Shown piece by piece: positions 44,887 through 57,911 of a stretch of 64,000 bases of DNA; the stretch's first letter is position 1, and each line of letters starts with the position of its first letter. The DNA comes from Lutjanus erythropterus (Eukaryota > Chordata > Actinopteri > Lutjaniformes > Lutjanidae), in the NCBI GenBank assembly GCA_020091685.1, contig CM034595.1:17753189-17817188 (forward strand), in the 5' to 3' direction. A program made the translations under genes and the position numbers. The notes under the pieces are model-generated. The model ran no database searches and had not been told where the DNA came from. It saw nothing but the letters and a program-made list of their open reading frames with translations.

Positions 44887-46659
44887 GACCTCCTCAAGAG
44901 TTATTTGAATGTAGAATATATCAAGCATGGAAATAGATTTTTTTTAAAAAAAAGAGTTATATCCTGCAACATACTGAAAATCTTACATAATACTGAAAAT
45001 TTCAACATCTATTGTATATGTATTGCAGATCTTTTGCATTTTTCATTTAAAAGCCTGGATATGATTTAATTCCATCCCCCAAGTACATATTGCTCACCTT
45101 TTTCCATTTGGGCAATATTACTGCATGTGTGTGTGAAGGTGTTTCTGTTTCCACGTGTTGTGTATATCCAAAGTACGCATCTGCTTCCCTACTCACTGTG
45201 ATGTGCGTCTAAGTGTAGTTAACACTCAGTTAAACCGCCATCCTGAATTGCAAACTGTCAGCTTTTAAGATCAGTGAGTCCAACAAGTGGATGAGGCAGA
45301 CATGAGAAAACCACGTTTTCTCCTCCTGTCTGTCTGGAGTGTTTTATAAATGAGCCCAACATGTCTGCACAGACCCTTTTTTCCCATCACGTACTCTGCA
45401 AGACATATCAGGGAAGTGATTCATGTTAAATAGTATCTGTCAGACTTGTCGGCTAATTAAATGAAGCTTTGCTTTAAGCGTACACTTTAGTGTCATGACT
45501 TTTCACTTGATTCTACAGCTTTCAACCTAAGCTACTTTCACTGAGTAATGGGATGGCGTGCAAATCAAACAGAATTAAATGTATCTGTATTGAGGAAAAA
45601 CTGTGGCCCAAGATGCTGATTTAATGAAAATAACCTGGAAGACATGCCTTGAGGCAGAGTTCGAGGCTCTATCTGCCAAAATGTTCGTTTTAGGAATACT
45701 CTTTTAACATGTTGCATCACTTCAAATTATATCCAAAAGCAATAAATCAAAGGCAGCTGAAGAAGCCTCCTGGATGAGTTGAGAAACATCGTTAAGACCA
45801 AAGAGCAAGTCTAGTTGCTTTGACTGCAAGACAGAACCTGGATAACAGACAAGCAGGATGAATTTTCTTGAATGTAAGCCCAAATATTAGCACACTTACC
45901 ATGTTAAGATCTGTCCATTTTGAAATTTTCAGAACAACCCAATTACAAGACAAGAATGTCAATTCTGGACAATTCTGCAAAACCCTGGATCTTTTTAATG
46001 CCAACAGTTTCTTTAACGTCCAGTGCCAACATTTTAAAAAAATTCTTGCTTATCTGCACAACAACAATATGGTTAAGAAAGAGAAAGACTGTGGTTAATT
46101 TGTGGCATCTAGCGGTGAGGTTGCAAAAGGCCCTCTCTTGAGTCAGAGTTTGATTTGTCTGTTCTGGGCTACTGTAGAGACATTGCAGGTTCAACATGGC
46201 AGTCTCCACGTAAGAGGAAGAAAACAAATTCTTATGTTGAGATAATTATATGCTAATGGAAATGTACTTGAACATTATTATTCCATTTCTGCCTTATTCT
46301 GCTAAATCCCTCAGAAAAGGCCAGAAGGCCACACTATTCCTAAATTAGCACTTGATTATTGGCAGATGACTCTTATTTTTCCTGTCAGACTGGTCAGCTC
46401 ATCATGTACTCCAGTCCTCATCTCCACTTTTCTCTTTGCTGTTTATTAGGAAGGTGTAGACTGCAATGTGGATGTTTCAGCAACCCTCTCCGGGTTTTCT
46501 CCTGTTTGGTCAGTATAATTTAAAATTACTCGAAGCTTCTACACTGTCTGCAGGGATTCTGAACAACAGGCAAACCCCCCACTGGCTTCTCACAACAGAA
46601 ACAATGGCAGTTAAATGGTGTTGCTGGATGAGGATAAGTGTTGCTCAAGACTAATGCAC
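44883..46659. other. Non-coding stretch
   Basis: No gene or repeat family that I can support. Short frames near 45792-46227 overlap each other on both strands and are not recognisable. Confidence 0.3.
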
Positions 46660-46735
46660 AAGGTAAGGCAAGGCAAGTTTATTTGTACTGCAGCTTACAA
46701 CAACAAGGCAATCCAAAGTGTTTTAAACCATTAAC
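46660..46735. repeat. SINE/LINE-tail-like fragment
   Basis: AAGGCAAGGCAAGTTTATTT, then GGCAATCCAAAGTGTTTTAA, matches a very common fish repeat end that I recall as carrying the same core. Single copy here, so modest confidence. Confidence 0.4.
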
Positions 46736-47670
46736 CTGGCAAAGGCTGTAATTACGCCAATTTAGGTGTTGCAATGAAAAGACCAATGATCCCACTCATT
46801 TGAATGTGGGTAGTGCATTTAGGCTGCAGTGCTGAGAACCAGAGGGGATGTCAAAAAGAAAACACAATGGCCTTGCAATGAAAAGTGGAAACAAAGTTAA
46901 CTTTTGGAGAAACTCAGCTCTGTGGCAGAGGCCAATCACTTGAACCAGTGATAAGACTGGTCAAAGTTCTCCACAGTCACTGGTTTATTTTTGTGTACCC
47001 ATCTTCGATGTCTGTGTCTGGTGTGCTGTTCATGCTGTAAAATAGCAACACCAAAATGCTTTCTTTGGTTTGTGTCACTGTGTTTGAGAAAGAGCAGCAA
47101 ACAAGTTAGAAAGTCAATGAAGAGAGGGAGTGGGGACAACAGGAAAGATGGTCTGTTATAAAATATTTTTCAATTGTTTCACAGTGGTTACATTCTAAAG
47201 TACAAATATTCACACGAACACTGCCACACAATCCTGCACTAATCACCACAATGCCTTTGGTGTGAATACAGCCAAAAGCAGTAGTTCTTGCCATCATTTA
47301 AGGTACAACATTTGGACGGTTAAACCTAAAGTCTTCAGTGTGTCTCCATCACAATCTAAATGAAATATTCCTCCTCTCTGTCTTTGAAAGCTCCAATTGT
47401 ACTCTTCCTCGGCCCCGAATAGGGTTATTCCCCAAGAGGTGGGGTGGGGGAGAGCAGGGAGACTGCACTTTGCCAAGCACACTCCTCTCTCTTCCTCTCC
47501 CGCTCTCTGAGGACAATCCTCTTTCGACTCTCAACCCACCCAGGAATATTAGTCTTATTGCATTTAATCACTGAATCCTAGCACCCAAAAGATTTCAATT
47601 CATTAAAGGCACTCAGATATTCAGGCCAGCTGCTTCCTGGCGACTGGCTAAAGACAAGGTGGAGACAGAC
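46736..47670. other. Non-coding stretch
   Basis: No recognised feature; 47400-47560 is GC/pyrimidine-richer but not coding. Confidence 0.3.
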
Positions 47671-47673
47671 AGG

Positions 47674-47675
<2 letters not shown>

Positions 47676-47722
<47 letters not shown>

Positions 47723-47750
47723 TGTGTGTGTGCGTGTGTGTGGGTGTGTG
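47676..47750. repeat. GT microsatellite
   Basis: Uninterrupted GT run for about 40 bases followed by TTTG, GCGT and GGGT interruptions. Confidence 0.92.
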
Positions 47751-48540
47751 TTCTCTCTTTTTCTCTGTGGAGACAGGGCAACCCAATCCTGAGCAATGCC
47801 CTGGCTGTGCTCAGCACAATTCAGCAACAGCTATACCTAATCACACTACACAGAGGTGGTTCTGCTTATACTCTCTGATTGTATGTGTGTGCGTTTGTGT
47901 TCGGGGTGAAGGAATGTGTGTTGAAGGGTGCACAGTCTGTGTACACACACAACTGCGCATGCACATGTATATGTACACACACTCACGCACACACACACAG
48001 ATTTGCAAGGCTTTTAAAGGAGAGACTGTTGATCCCTCCACAAGCAAGCGAAGCGGCTTACATCTTTCTGTTACAGAGGATTGGAGGTGCATTCTAATAC
48101 AATTACGCTGACAGAAAAAAAAGTGCTTGTATAGGAGGAAGGAGGTACCGTAGCAACATCTGCAGCTTGGTGCTGTCCAAATGCACTTCAGTGGTGACAT
48201 ATAGACAAAGAGGGAAAGGAGTGGAACAAGGTGATTGTTACAGGCAACATGAAGTGTGGTTTAGAGTGAACACATAAAATGACATTTTGGAGTCCATGAC
48301 AAAATCAAATTGGACTTCCTTTCATGTGTTTTGTTTTGGGAGTAATGTATTACTTGCAATGGGATTACATAATTAAGATAGCAAAAAAGTAACTAATTAA
48401 TTTCAGTTACAGAAAAAAGGAAAGAAATTGGATTTCAGATACATTTTGTAAAACCAGAAACCAGCTAATCTTAAAGTCAATTCATTTTCATGGCTTTCGT
48501 GAAAAAATGCTTCACTGAAAAGAAATTTAAACATTATATC
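47751..48540. other. Non-coding stretch
   Basis: Contains short CA-rich pieces at 47940-48000; nothing else recognised. Confidence 0.3.
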
Positions 48541-48760
48541 TGCTAACGTTAGCTCCCAGGTCAACAGCTAAGGTTAGCTACACAGACCAATCGCTAACAT
48601 TAGCTAAACAAAACCAACCGCTAACGTTAGCTCCACAGACCAACAGTGAACATCAGCAACACAGACCAACTGCTAACACACAGACAAACTTGTAACATTA
48701 GCTACAATGATCAATCACTTATATTAACCACTAACATTAGCAGCAAAAAACAACCGGCAC
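48541..48760. repeat. GCTAACGTTAGCTCCACAGA minisatellite
   Basis: About eight degenerate units of roughly 26 bases, each built from GCTAAC(G/A)TTAGCT followed by (A/C)CACAGACCAAC. The core GCTAACGTTAGC (48542-48553 and 48620-48631) is a perfect palindrome. Confidence 0.8.
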
Positions 48761-49796
48761 TATTTTCTGAACATGGATTCACACATGACAAAGGAAGGAA
48801 TGGGCAAGCTGGACAAAAATATTCACCATATTTGGCATTGAGGTAATCCAAAAATGATGGAATTGTGATACTTGGATTTGGATACACACTACATTTTTAA
48901 CAAGTAATTACTAACAGCATAATTTTGAAAGTAACCCTCCCAAACCACTTTGCTACTAATTTTTGGAAAGAAGGCTTTTTTTTCTGAGCAAGGACGTGTG
49001 TCAAGTGAGTGAGTGTGTGTGTGTCCTTGTGTGTCTTTGTGTGCATGCTGGCGAGAAAGATTCATGTCCATGTGTCTGTGCTCTCTTGTGTGTGTGTGTG
49101 CTCATCTTTAGTGTTGGTGTGTGTGTGTGTGTGTGTGTGCGTGTGAGAGGGAGAGAATGCATTTGCACATGTGGCTTTGTGTGTGTGCATGCACCTGTGT
49201 GTATGCGAGTGTGTGTGTGTGTGTGCGTTATGCAGAATATACTCCACAGACCAGATGGCTGCAGAGTGGCTTAGGAATCAATATTTAAGAGGAAAACATA
49301 CCAACAATGCATCTGCATGTGTTTGCTGTACCCCTGTGATAAAATATTGACTCTCTGGTTTTTGCAAGAATTATCGGCTGCGGTCAAAAATAGGATATGC
49401 GGCTTACCAGCCTGTAGCTGCTTTGTGGAAGCGGTGATGACGGCTACACATTCGTGTCAAATGTGGATGTAGACAGGCAGTGTGGATGTTTGTCATGAAA
49501 TACTGCCACCAACAGCAGATGTCAAAATGTGTTGCTGGCAGTTGCTGTTACTTCTGTTTGAATGAGCAGAAGTCGAGAGGGGGAGAGGGAGGGAGAGAAA
49601 GAGAGTTGCCTCGCTCAACTGTTCTAAAGCTGTGCTTTATGCTTTACTAAATGCTCAATCCAGACGTGCTTTTAATATGTCAGACTAAGCATAGCACTTT
49701 TTTTTAACATATTTTTTATACTGATAAAGCAGTGAAAGCTCCTACTACCTCTTAATATTGTCTCATTTCTTGGTGATTGACTGTTTAAGCTGCAAG
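48761..49796. other. Non-coding stretch with GT-rich block
   Basis: 49008-49235 is a GT-rich simple block with several interrupted runs; 49570-49605 is GA-rich. No gene. Confidence 0.5.
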
Positions 49797-50272
49797 CAAC
49801 TTTGTATCAAATTAGACAAAGCTAGAAATAATATGTTCTTTATTACAGTATAAGACCCTTTATTACATTCTTATTTGGCTTCATTAGAAGATAATTGGCC
49901 ATGCATTACAACAGATCTGTACACTAAAGTTAAGTCACATGTCTGCCACTTTAGACGTACTTTCTTTAGCTGGTCCTGTACAACTGGCAGAGTAGCCAAG
50001 ACCGTTGCCTACTTTGTTGATCAAGTCACATTATCTGCCTACAGCATCACAATAAGTCAAATGCAAAAACACGCATTCCTCTATCCCTAAAAATCTGGCC
50101 TGATCTGGTAGATGTGTGATTTCACTTTGATTTTCAGTACAGTAATGATGTGATGTGTCCCAAATTAAATTCTAATAAAATCTAATAAGGGTCTAACACT
50201 GCCTAATAACACATTATTTCTATTTTTTGTCCAATTTGATACAGAGTACAGCTTGTTATGTCTTCTTAGTGT
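49797..50272. mobile_element. Inverted-repeat MITE (TGGTC...TTTTACAGTG family), copy 2
   Basis: TTTGTATCAAATTAGACAAA at the left and TTTGTCCAATTTGATACAGA at the right form the inner inverted repeat seen in the copy at 25351. The outermost ends are lost or diverged. Confidence 0.6.
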
Positions 50273-50335
50273 GGGTTAGATGCCTTAATTTTTGTCATTT
50301 TTCAATCATATGTTTTTGAAGGGGATGTCAGACAG

Positions 50336-50630
50336 ATAGCTAGGTTTAGAAAAGTGTGTTCATAGTAATTTTTCATCACTGCATAGTTGATCTTTCTTGA
50401 TTTTCTTCAGCATTTTCACATGTAGCAATATTTCATTGTAGCAGTTAAGTAACCAGACAATTCAATTCAAATCTGAGGCATACTGTGATCTGTGACATTG
50501 GGCTATACAAATAAAATTTGATTTGACATGACTTCATCACTATTGTACTCATCTGTCATGCAAGCAACACTGGTAATAGAAGCGCTCTATAAGACATAAG
50601 ACGTTAATGAGAAACCACTCATGACTTTGT
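50336..50630 (+). repeat. Local duplication 2, copy 1 (with LINE-like tail inserted)
   Basis: AGTTAAGTAACCAGACAAT, then CATCACTATTGTACTCAT and CTGTCATGCAAGCAAC, as in 51160-51384. Between these, 50465-50530 holds an extra segment ending in an L2-type tail that copy 2 lacks. Confidence 0.75.
50465..50530 (+). mobile_element. 3' tail of an L2-like LINE or derived SINE, copy 2
   Basis: GGGCTATACAAATAAAATTTG is the same type of tail as at 23445. It is absent from the otherwise similar segment near 51280, so it is an insertion into the first duplicate or a loss in the second. Confidence 0.5.
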
Positions 50631-50634
50631 GTCT

Positions 50635-51155
50635 GAAGTCCAAATAAACTTTTCTAGTCAAATAAACTTTATATTAATTAAGTTGCAATTGAGAAAATAT
50701 GTTCAAAATGCTTAGGATATTGAGTTGAACTAACAGCTCTTCAGTCACAGTGGTGAACATCACAAACAAATTTGATTTCCTTCTACATTTTCTCAGTTTG
50801 AAGAGTCCTTCCAGTTCTTCATTTCACACAAATAACTCACAGCTGCAGCTGCTCCTGTTGGAACTGCTTCCAGCACTGGCACAAACACAATGTGTGAAAC
50901 TGCTCCCAGTGAATTTATCAAATTTTAAGTGTCATCATTTTGCTCCTTTCTGCTACAATGCTGATCATGTTTCTTTAGAAAGGGAATATAATTAGATGAT
51001 TCAGCTCTATACAGTAAATTCATACAACTCACCATTTCAAGTCAAAAGAGTTCAGCTTATAAGAACTGTTTATAAGTTCTAAAAATAAATGCTAGAACAT
51101 GTAAAATTTAATTAACTTGAATAAATAAAACTTATTGAAAGCCAATACAATGTTG
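50635..51155 (+). mobile_element. AT-rich MITE of the CACTGTAAAA family, copy C
   Basis: AACTTTTCTAGTCAAATAAA, CAATTGAGAAAATATG, CTTAGGATATTGAG and TTGAATAAATAAAACTTATT align in order with copy A. The middle part differs. It lies between the two copies of local duplication 2. Confidence 0.6.
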
Positions 51156-51159
51156 GATG

Positions 51160-51384
51160 AATAGCAAGATTTAAAAGTGTTTTCATGTTTTTCATTTATT
51201 TATTTATTTATTTATTTAAAGTGTATAGTAACCTTACATGCAGCAACATTTAAGTATAGCTGTTAAGTAACCAGACAATGCATCACTATTGTACTCATAT
51301 CTGTCATGCAAGCAACTCTGGTAGTACAAGCCCTCTATAAAATATAAGACTTTAATGAGAAAAATGTTCATGATCTTGTGACAA
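51160..51384 (+). repeat. Local duplication 2, copy 2
   Basis: Diverged direct copy of 50336-50630 without the LINE-like tail but with a TTTA tetranucleotide array at 51193-51218. Confidence 0.75.
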
Positions 51385-52319
51385 CGTTGACTCTGAGGTC
51401 CTGTGTCAGTAAGCTGAGTTCCAGTAATAATCACAGGATAATCTTGATTGACATGCAGCTGCGCAACAGCAAAAGTTTTGTCTGAGATGAAGAAAAGACT
51501 TTAAAACAGATGTGATGTCGTGGTAGAGGATTATGACCTTTCACAGTAGCAGACACTGGGGCAAGTTACTGGTCACAAAACAAAGGTCAACCATACCGGC
51601 AGGCTACACATTTTCCCATCTCACTCCATCTCTCTGAAACTAAATGATATTCTTTTTCATTTAATAACCCTTCAAAACACATCTCAGAGATCACAAATGT
51701 GACATTCCTCGAATGAGACACTTCGCAGTTGACAGTATCTTAACTGGAATCTGATCTAGCGGCTCTTCTCGTCTTTTAAGAAAAGTGAAACCAAACCATC
51801 TTTATTTTGAGTCAACAATACAGTATGTGAATGAACGGCGCAGCTGATGGGGCTGCTAAGACATATCGTAGATTTCACACTACACACAGATTGAGTTCTC
51901 CCTCTCATGAGAAAGAATGCAGTTAGGACATTTGGCCTATGAGGGGTATGACTTATATGATCCACTGACATCACATCTGAGAGGAGACCAAAAATCAGCA
52001 AGAGAGCCCACAGAGCAGATCGGATATCAAGGAAACACACACACTGTTATTCAAGCGTAGGTGACTGGGATGAGGGAGAGGTTTGTTTCATAGGTCAGAA
52101 TGCACACTTACGGCAGAGGATTTCTATTTTTAAATCAGTTTCTGTAATGCTAAAATACTTTTTAAATCAAAGTAATATTCACAACATATAATGGTATAGG
52201 TCACTTCTACATACTCATGACAGGTTAGGTTTGACATTCAGCCTTCCAACCCACTCTGACATTCAAATACTTCAATTAGCCACCCATATTTACAAGGAAC
52301 TGTGGAAATGTATTTTATG
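51385..52319. other. Non-coding stretch
   Basis: No gene or repeat recognised. Confidence 0.3.
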
Positions 52320-52570
52320 ATAAACATCATTAATAAATTCTAAATTGGTTCATATAATGTTTATATATGCTTTATAAACCATTTATTAAGTAATTGTAAA
52401 GTTTTATAAACATCAGTTGCATCTTTATTGGCCTAATGGCCATCCACATAATCTTTATAGATGCACTACACGGTATTTATTAACCATTTACACAATATAA
52501 CAAACACCAGTTGCAACTATATTATGGCCATTCATATAATGTTTATAGATGCACCACTTAGTACTTGCTT
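52320..52570. repeat. Degenerate tandem repeat, about 90-base unit
   Basis: CATATAATGTTTATATATGC (about 52351), CACATAATCTTTATAGATGC (about 52446) and CATATAATGTTTATAGATGC (about 52534) recur with AGTTGCA(T/A)CT between them, giving nearly three units. A stray unit lies near 52755-52800. Confidence 0.65.
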
Positions 52571-54359
52571 AGTAATAAAAAATAATAAAAGTCGAGGTAG
52601 ACTTTCAAAGTAAAGGTACAAAAACTACTTGGGTAGATTTAAGAAGCAAAATTACTTGGCTAGGTCTAAGAAAAGATCATAGTTTGAGTTAAAATTAGTA
52701 CATTAGGTACATAAATTCACATCGCCTACATAAGTAGAAGCATTATAATCACTGAGTTGCAACTTTATAAAAGCCATCAAAATAATGTTCATGGACAAAC
52801 TAATTAACCATATGAAACTAAAGATAAAATAACAGATGACTGTATTACTAACAATTAGTAAGTATAATTGATTATCATTTCTTTGTTAGTTTGTAATGCT
52901 GGTAATGACAAGTATAATGGAAAAAAGGTGCAAAAAACCTCACAAACCAGAACTAAAGACAACACAACAAAACAGTAGGAATGGCAAATAGCACTTTTAA
53001 AAATATCAGATCAATAAATAACTTGGCTGGTGGACTCTTATTAAACTTGAACTATGTAAAGTATAAAGAAACAAGAATAAAATTAAACAAATTACATTTT
53101 GTGACAAATATTAATTTTATTGTTATTGAACAATTCAATGTGATTTTTGGTCATTTCCAGCTCAGTGTGGTTTCATATTAAGCATTATTGATGGTTTATC
53201 CTTCATCCTGCATGACTTTCAACACTCTGAATGCCTTTTTTGACTTTCTGTCCAACATTAACACATTTATACACGCACACACACACAGCACATAATGATT
53301 CATTTTGCCTCACGGGTTGTTGGAACAGAGATGTGTGGGAAAGCTTTAATTAAAAGCATGTCAGTGCAACCTCAAGTGAAATGCCTTCACCTGACTTCAA
53401 TCTTTTTAGCCCATCTTTGTTATTTGGCTGCCAGGTTGATCGTAACACACTCATAAGTGTTTACTGTGCCAAATGAAAACAACTCAAACTCAGGCACGCT
53501 TTGTCGTCGGCGGGGAAGAAACCTCTCCAACAGGCTACTATTTATTTTTCCCAATAAATGAGGTGTCAGCGGTAATGTTCATAGAAGTCGATCTAGGTGT
53601 GATAATTAATGTGTGGGATATGGGTGAGTGTACTCATGTGTGTTTAAGAGAGGAAGATTAAGCAGATAAAACAGGAATTTCAGGAGGAGGGAAGAATGGG
53701 AAGAAGAAAATGAGTGTCCTCTCACTACACACACCCACATGTCTCAGACGGGCTTGGTGGTAAATACAGCATGTGATGGAAAATAAATGCCTTTCTTCAC
53801 TTTGTATGTCACCAAAGCTTTAGAAGTCTGAAACAGTGTATATAAAAATAAAGATATTCACTTCAAAGAACTGAAAGCATCTTCAGTCTTCGAATATGAA
53901 TCATGTGACACACAGTTAGCTGCATTGCTACAGCTGTCAAGTTATTTTGAACAGTCCATAACATTCAGTAACACACTGTCTTGTACACTATTAAAACTGG
54001 GGAAACTAGATAAAAGAAACCTGTCAGTTTCAGGCATCATGGCTGAATGGAGAATTTTGTTCAATGAGGGAACAGTACAGGAAATAAGACTTGGACATGG
54101 TTTTGAAAAAATGCTATCTCTCTCAATCATTTTGCCTTATCAGTTTTAACTAATTTGATTATACAATTAAACTAATATTGTGATTATACGTGACATTATG
54201 ATTCTCTCACTAAATACAATGTGTACTTGTAAGAGTGTAACGACATAAAGAAAATCTATTAAAATACATATTCAAAACACCTGGGAACACTTTGATGATG
54301 TTACTGGTTTCATATTATTTTTTGCTTTACTTTTTTTTTGTTTTCCTCAAAATTATCTA
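52571..54359. other. Non-coding stretch with candidate regulatory block
   Basis: 53390-53640 is repeat-free and balanced (GTGATAATTAATGTGTGG) and may be an enhancer. The rest is AT-rich with no gene. Confidence 0.3.
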
Positions 54360-54740
54360 TGCCAGTTGTAACCCTAGAGGGGATCACATAATCACTTGTC
54401 CACAGACCTGGAGGTTGTCCGCAGCTAATCTCGCATACTACTGAACTGATGAGCCTATTTTTTTCTGGGCGCATTTATGATTTTATGCTGAAGGACCTCT
54501 GTAATTCATGATTGTTGAAAAACCTTGAAACACCCCCCTTTTGTTTATAGCTACACAGCAGTGACAGCAGAAGCCAGAGGCTTTATAGATGCATGTTGAG
54601 GGAATTTCTTCAATCTCAAAGATGAATTGCTTAGATTTTGGAGGTCATAGGTCACTGTGACCTCACAAAACACATTTTTGACCATAATTCATAACTTCAT
54701 ACGCTAATTAATGATGATAATGAATAATGAGAAAGCTAGC
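54360..54740. repeat. Dispersed repeat (TCACTGTGACCTCACAAAAC type)
   Basis: GGAGGTCATAGGTCACTGTG and ACCTCACAAAACACATTTTT, followed by CATAATTCATAACTTCATAC, resemble a common teleost repeat from recollection. Only one copy here. Confidence 0.4.
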
Positions 54741-57697
54741 AAATGTGACTAAATGTAATGTGAATAAAACACTCTACTTCACAATGTCATCAAACCACTT
54801 TTGTTACTGTTGTAGTGTGAAAGAGGCCCCTAGTTTTACTTACATATTGTGCATTTAATTACCAAATAGGATGTGTAATTTAAAGTGGAAAAGGAAAAAT
54901 GATCAGAAATAAGGTTTTCTCCTCTGAAACCACAATGCTTTGGATAAGAGTAGTTAGGAATGTTCAGGTTGTACAATTTGTTGCTATCTGGCTAAACAAG
55001 AAAAGTCATTGTTACTGTCAGTGAAGATAGATTGGAAACTTTTATACTTATCACTTTATATAGTCGTAGTCAGCTGCCCTTCTCAACATTCTAGTATCTT
55101 TTGATGGTTCTGCAACAACTGTCAAACATCAGGAGAATAATGTGTGGAAAGTAAAGACCCATAAATTATTGGTATCCCATCTGGTTTCAGTGCAAAAATG
55201 TGACGTTCCAAATTCAGCTGATGGCCTTACATGTATACCTTCTCTCTTTCCCCCATTTTGCCTGTCAATCTCATTTGTTAACCATGTAGCAAAGAGGATC
55301 TGACACAAAAGTAACATTTAAATTACACGCTGACTTATTCTAAGCATACATTTGAAGAGTGCTGTGCCAACAAGGAGGAGCAAAGACCCCTGAACATTAA
55401 TCAGAGTGGAGTGGTGGTCTCCGAGGAGCCAGTCTTTTGGTCCCTCTGCCTCCCTGCACAGTCCGAGGCAACTGGGCATGGCTTACAAGATCTGATTAGG
55501 TGTAAATTAAAACTTCATTAAGCGTCAGTGCCGATTAACAGAATGGTGGAAGAACGCCTTTGTTTAAATTCATCGTATATTGCCACGTCGCCTCTTTGAT
55601 AATGTTTGAATGTATAATATATAATTGATATTCCTGTATGTCTTCAGCATTCAGCTTTGATCATCAAACCACACAGTGCTGCCGTGTTTTTAATTTTGAA
55701 TATTTATGGCGTATTCACAGAAATGGGGTCAAGCAGGTCACAGTTCAAACAGAGCCCTTCATTTCCCTCCTGGCTTATCATATTATGATATACCAGTCAG
55801 AATGCTGATAAAGATCTGAAAACACTGGATTTACCTTGCGGTGCATTCTACTATGTGGGAAATAATTTAAACAACCCTTTCAAACATTAAAATGATTAAA
55901 GCCATTTAATGCAATGACAAGATCCCTTCTAGTCTAAACACTTCTTGCTGTGTCTACAGTCCTGACGAGGAAATCAAAATTTAATGATTCACAATGTATG
56001 CACATTAATACTACAATGTATACAAAAGCATTTAATATAATATTATCACACCTACATCCACCAGTTTAATACAAGTGCAAAAGGTCCTATATTTTTGTCC
56101 AGTCATTACATGTGTGTTTTGCAATATGCATCTCACTAGATGAAGGCGCTTATTGTTGAGATGATGTTCCTGTTATTAAAATACTTTTTAGTGACAATTT
56201 AATGTCTGTTTTTATTTTGGAAAAGATGCTTTAAATTATACCCCACAATGTACTGTAGCTACAGAGCAATTCAAAAATGAACACTGCTAAATATTCGCTT
56301 CCCATTCACTTCCATATTATGCGAGCGCAGGGACAAATAAAAGGTTTGCTACCACTGGCAAAACCATTGCCTCCCCGCTTAATGTGGAGTGAAGGTTGGT
56401 AAACTTTGACTCGACCAGAAGTGTGTGAAAATGGACTACAAACCAGCAGACTGGTTTGGCCCATCCTGCACTAGCTCAGCTGGCAACAGTCACTTGCGTA
56501 AGTATGACCGTGCCCTAATGTTTTTTGTATTGAAAGTGTACCAGTACATGTCAGTACATAAGGGAACAACATATTAAGTTAGGGGTAAGGGGCTAACAAT
56601 CTGGGACCTTTTCAATACTTTGAACTGTAGGTATTTGTGAACCAGGTAGAGACCTGTGCGGGACAATTTCCTGAATTCCACTCCTGCTGGATTTCTGATT
56701 ATTGCCCACAAACCTTCTTAACCATTCACTCCCCTACAATAATAGAGTTCCATTAGTCTTGAGTGGAGCTGTTTTGGCTGCTGTGTTTTGTATATTGCCT
56801 GTAGATTTGGCATCAAGTCTGCTCAGATTTGGATAATTACAACTCACATTGTTGCTCAACAGCTTAAACTGTAGGTAGTCGTGAATTTAAAAATACCTAC
56901 AGCATAAATTATTTTTTATGTTCTCATATTGTGTCCCTATCATCTTGTTTCCTTGTATCTACATGTATGTATCGGTGCGTACTGCATTAGTACACCATTA
57001 GTACAAAACATTACACTATCATTTCTGAAGAATTATGCTGTATGTTGTTGGCTGTAATCTGAAGTGTTGAGAAAAATCACATATTTCAAGTTCACTGTCA
57101 GCATAATTGCACCTGATGGAGAGCGCCTTTGGGCTTGAAACATTTTCATACTAACGACATCTTAGATCGAACAGATAGCAGTGTTGCAAGCTCTTTTGGA
57201 AATATAAACCACAGTTAGACTTTTTCATATTACCACCTGATCTAGATAAATATGTGTCTTCCACACTATACCAAGGCCTTTTTAACCACCAGTCAATCAA
57301 GTGTATAATCTGCACTATAAAGTACCAGTGGTACCATCATATGTTAACATATTGGGTAACCCATGTCCTTCACCAAAAATTAGGGATAGTTACAGCAAAA
57401 GCCTGTTTCAGAAAAAAAAAAATCAGAAATATCTATTGTTATTTTTCTGAGTAAAGCCAATCGTGTCAGGCTTTGCTACAGGCTATGGGAATAGCATGGA
57501 TGATATCTGTGCTCTTCATTTCTTCACACACAAACCATCCTGCCTGAGAAAGCATCTTCCCAGTGTCCCATGTGCCAACCCACCCCCTTTCACCCTCCTC
57601 TGTCTTTCTCTGCTGCTTCTCCACTGTCAATTACCACATGTGTGCTTTGCAATGCAGATGGAGCAGGACGCTGTTTAAATCCTCCCTGCCTTTACTT

Positions 57698-57698
<1 letters not shown>
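54741..57698. other. Non-coding stretch with candidate conserved block 55360-55790
   Basis: 55360-55790 is the longest repeat-free, balanced block in this half of the window, with several TAAT and TGATTA cores (GATCTGATTAGGTGTAAATT). No gene recognised in the stretch. Confidence 0.35.

Positions 57699-57772
<74 letters not shown>
57699..57772. repeat. Long AC microsatellite
   Basis: About 37 uninterrupted AC units; the longest perfect simple repeat in the window. A GT run lies at 57880-57911. Confidence 0.95.
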
Positions 57773-57775
<3 letters not shown>

Positions 57776-57911
57776 TGCAACCTAGGGAATTAGGTTTTCC
57801 TAAGAATCTGCAGGCTGGGGCAGATAACATAGAGTCCTAGCTACCCAGAAGTGTGTCTGCAGGCATGCATTAAGTAGCATGTGTGTGTGCGTGTGTGTGT
57901 GTGTGTGTGTG

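Noticed and set aside
47659..48111. Cys/Val-rich frame through the GT array
   Set aside because: Translation of GT microsatellite sequence, as are the similar frames near 22 kb, 29 kb, 42 kb, 49 kb, 57 kb and 62 kb.
48541..48760. CRISPR-like repeat array
   Set aside because: Units are degenerate with no unique spacers, and the sequence is vertebrate nuclear DNA; it is a minisatellite.
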